Shown here: in pieces, positions 4,678 to 5,268 of the stretch | Numbering within the stretch: the first letter of the stretch is position 1 | Layout of the letters: every line of letters begins with the position of its first letter | Assembly: GCA_946886175.1 (NCBI GenBank) | Contig: CAMPIA010000108.1 | Span: 1 to 5,268 of the forward strand | Length of the DNA: 5,268 bases | Source of the DNA: an uncultured Altererythrobacter sp. | GTDB taxonomy: Bacteria > Pseudomonadota > Alphaproteobacteria > Sphingomonadales > Sphingomonadaceae | Reading direction: 5' to 3' | Notes under the pieces: generated by a model | What the model saw: the letters and a program-made list of their open reading frames with translations, nothing else | Database searches by the model: none | What the model was told of the DNA's origin: nothing | Position numbers and translations under genes: made by a program

Positions 4678-5268
4678 CAGACCCCCATGTCGCCAGGTTT
4701 GGCTTCGCTCGGTTGTGATTCCGCGGGCGTCCCGTCGAGCCGCCGGGCGCGGCGTTCGAGCGCGACCTTGATCATCGCCAGCATCGGATCGGCCAGCGCC
4801 AGCCCGAGAATGCCGAACATCACCCCGAAGATGAGCTGCGCGCCGAGCACCAGCGCAGGTGCGAGGTCGACCGTCTTCTTGGCGATCATCGGGATGAGGA
4901 TGTAGCCGTCGAAGTTCTGCACCAGCAGATACACGAACACCGTGTAGAGCCCCATGTCGGTCCCGCCCGAGAAGCCGACCAGCACCATCAGGATGCCCGA
5001 GATCACCGCTCCGATGTTGGGAATGAACGCCAGCAGGCCGGTCAGCAGGCCGAGCAGCGCCGCCATCGGCACCGGGCCCACGCCGATCAGCTGTCCGCCG
5101 TAGGCCAGCAGCGCCCAGGTCAAGAGACCCTCCACGAACATGCCGATCAGCCGACCCGCGAGCAGCCGGCGCAAGGTGTAGGCCATGTGTTCGATCGTGT
5201 CGTAGAACGCGGTGCGGTGGTGCGCGGGGACCATCCAGGCCACGCCGCGCTCGTAGAGATTGGGCTCG
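4677..5268 (-). CDS. AI-2E family transporter, C-terminal part (5' end outside window)
   Basis: Polytopic inner-membrane protein of the AI-2E family (formerly UPF0118), a diverse group of exporters and Na+/H+ antiporter-like proteins. The substrate is not predictable, and the family name does not prove autoinducer transport. The frame is open to the window edge, where it reads E-P-N-L-Y-E-R-G-V-A-W-M-V-P, the conserved soluble segment before the C-terminal membrane domain. About 196 residues are visible. Hydrophobic helices lie at roughly 40-60, 66-82, 85-100, 106-122 and 136-172. Family signatures are F-I-P-N-I-G-A-V-I-S-G (81-91) and N-F-D-G-Y-I-L-I-P (118-126), followed by a K-K-T-V-D-L-A-P segment (130-137). 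The cytoplasmic tail is short and charged, ending D-M-G-V. The stop TGA overlaps the hydrolase start by one base. A start could be placed internally at GTG 5243, but the upstream in-frame residues match the family, so the gene is truncated by the window. Confidence 0.92.
   Translation of the reverse strand, partial: EPNLYERGVAWMVPAHHRTAFYDTIEHMAYTLRRLLAGRLIGMFVEGLLTWALLAYGGQLIGVGPVPMAALLGLLTGLLAFIPNIGAVISGILMVLVGFSGGTDMGLYTVFVYLLVQNFDGYILIPMIAKKTVDLAPALVLGAQLIFGVMFGILGLALADPMLAMIKVALERRARRLDGTPAESQPSEAKPGDMGV

Noticed and set aside
3619..4905. Plus-strand open frame of 428 codons opposite the hydrolase
   Set aside because: It mirrors the DUF3089-type gene and the transporter end. Composition is Arg/Gly/Asp-rich and low in hydrophobic core, with no recognisable motif.
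1..5268. tRNA, rRNA, CRISPR array, insertion sequence or prophage remnants
   Set aside because: I saw no cloverleaf-like segment, no regularly spaced repeats, no transposase or integrase motif and no flanking terminal inverted repeats.

Overview
The window is GC-rich (by eye about two thirds G+C), gene-dense bacterial DNA with GTG starts and many stop/start overlaps. The RuvX, DUF3089-type and AI-2E-type proteins read like those of Alphaproteobacteria, most likely Sphingomonadales (Erythrobacteraceae/Sphingomonadaceae). This placement rests on remembered resemblance and was not searched. No RNA gene, mobile element, CRISPR array or long repeat is visible.

Layout, left to right. (1) Positions 1-50 probably hold the Pro/Glu-rich C-terminal tail of a plus-strand gene. 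(2) Positions 59-921, minus strand, hold two translationally coupled hotdog-fold thioesterase-like genes sharing an ATGA overlap. (3) Positions 922-1039 are a 118-base divergent intergenic region. (4) Positions 1040-3074, plus strand, hold a tight three-gene cassette: a 54-aa peptide gene, a 323-aa protein of unknown family, and a 298-aa cupin-like protein rich in His and Tyr. (5) Positions 3071-5268, minus strand, hold a second tight operon. In transcription order it has an AI-2E family transporter (start outside the window), a membrane-anchored DUF3089-type alpha/beta hydrolase, and ruvX. The plus-strand cassette and ruvX converge on one CTAG whose two strands each read TAG.

The cassette at 1040-3074 is the most interesting part. 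Read side by side, its two larger proteins look like diverged paralogues. Both have a helical N-terminus, a central beta-rich cupin-like region and a helical HEAT-like tail, with matching landmarks in the same order. The downstream protein keeps His clusters that could bind a metal, while the upstream one has lost most of them. Together with the short leading peptide, this suggests a peptide plus an enzyme/pseudo-enzyme pair, for example a peptide-modifying or peptide-sensing system. The function is inference; the gene layout and the internal similarity can be read directly from the sequence.

The remaining genes are ordinary: thioester hydrolysis, Holliday-junction or rRNA-processing nuclease family, a probable envelope-anchored hydrolase and a polytopic transporter.
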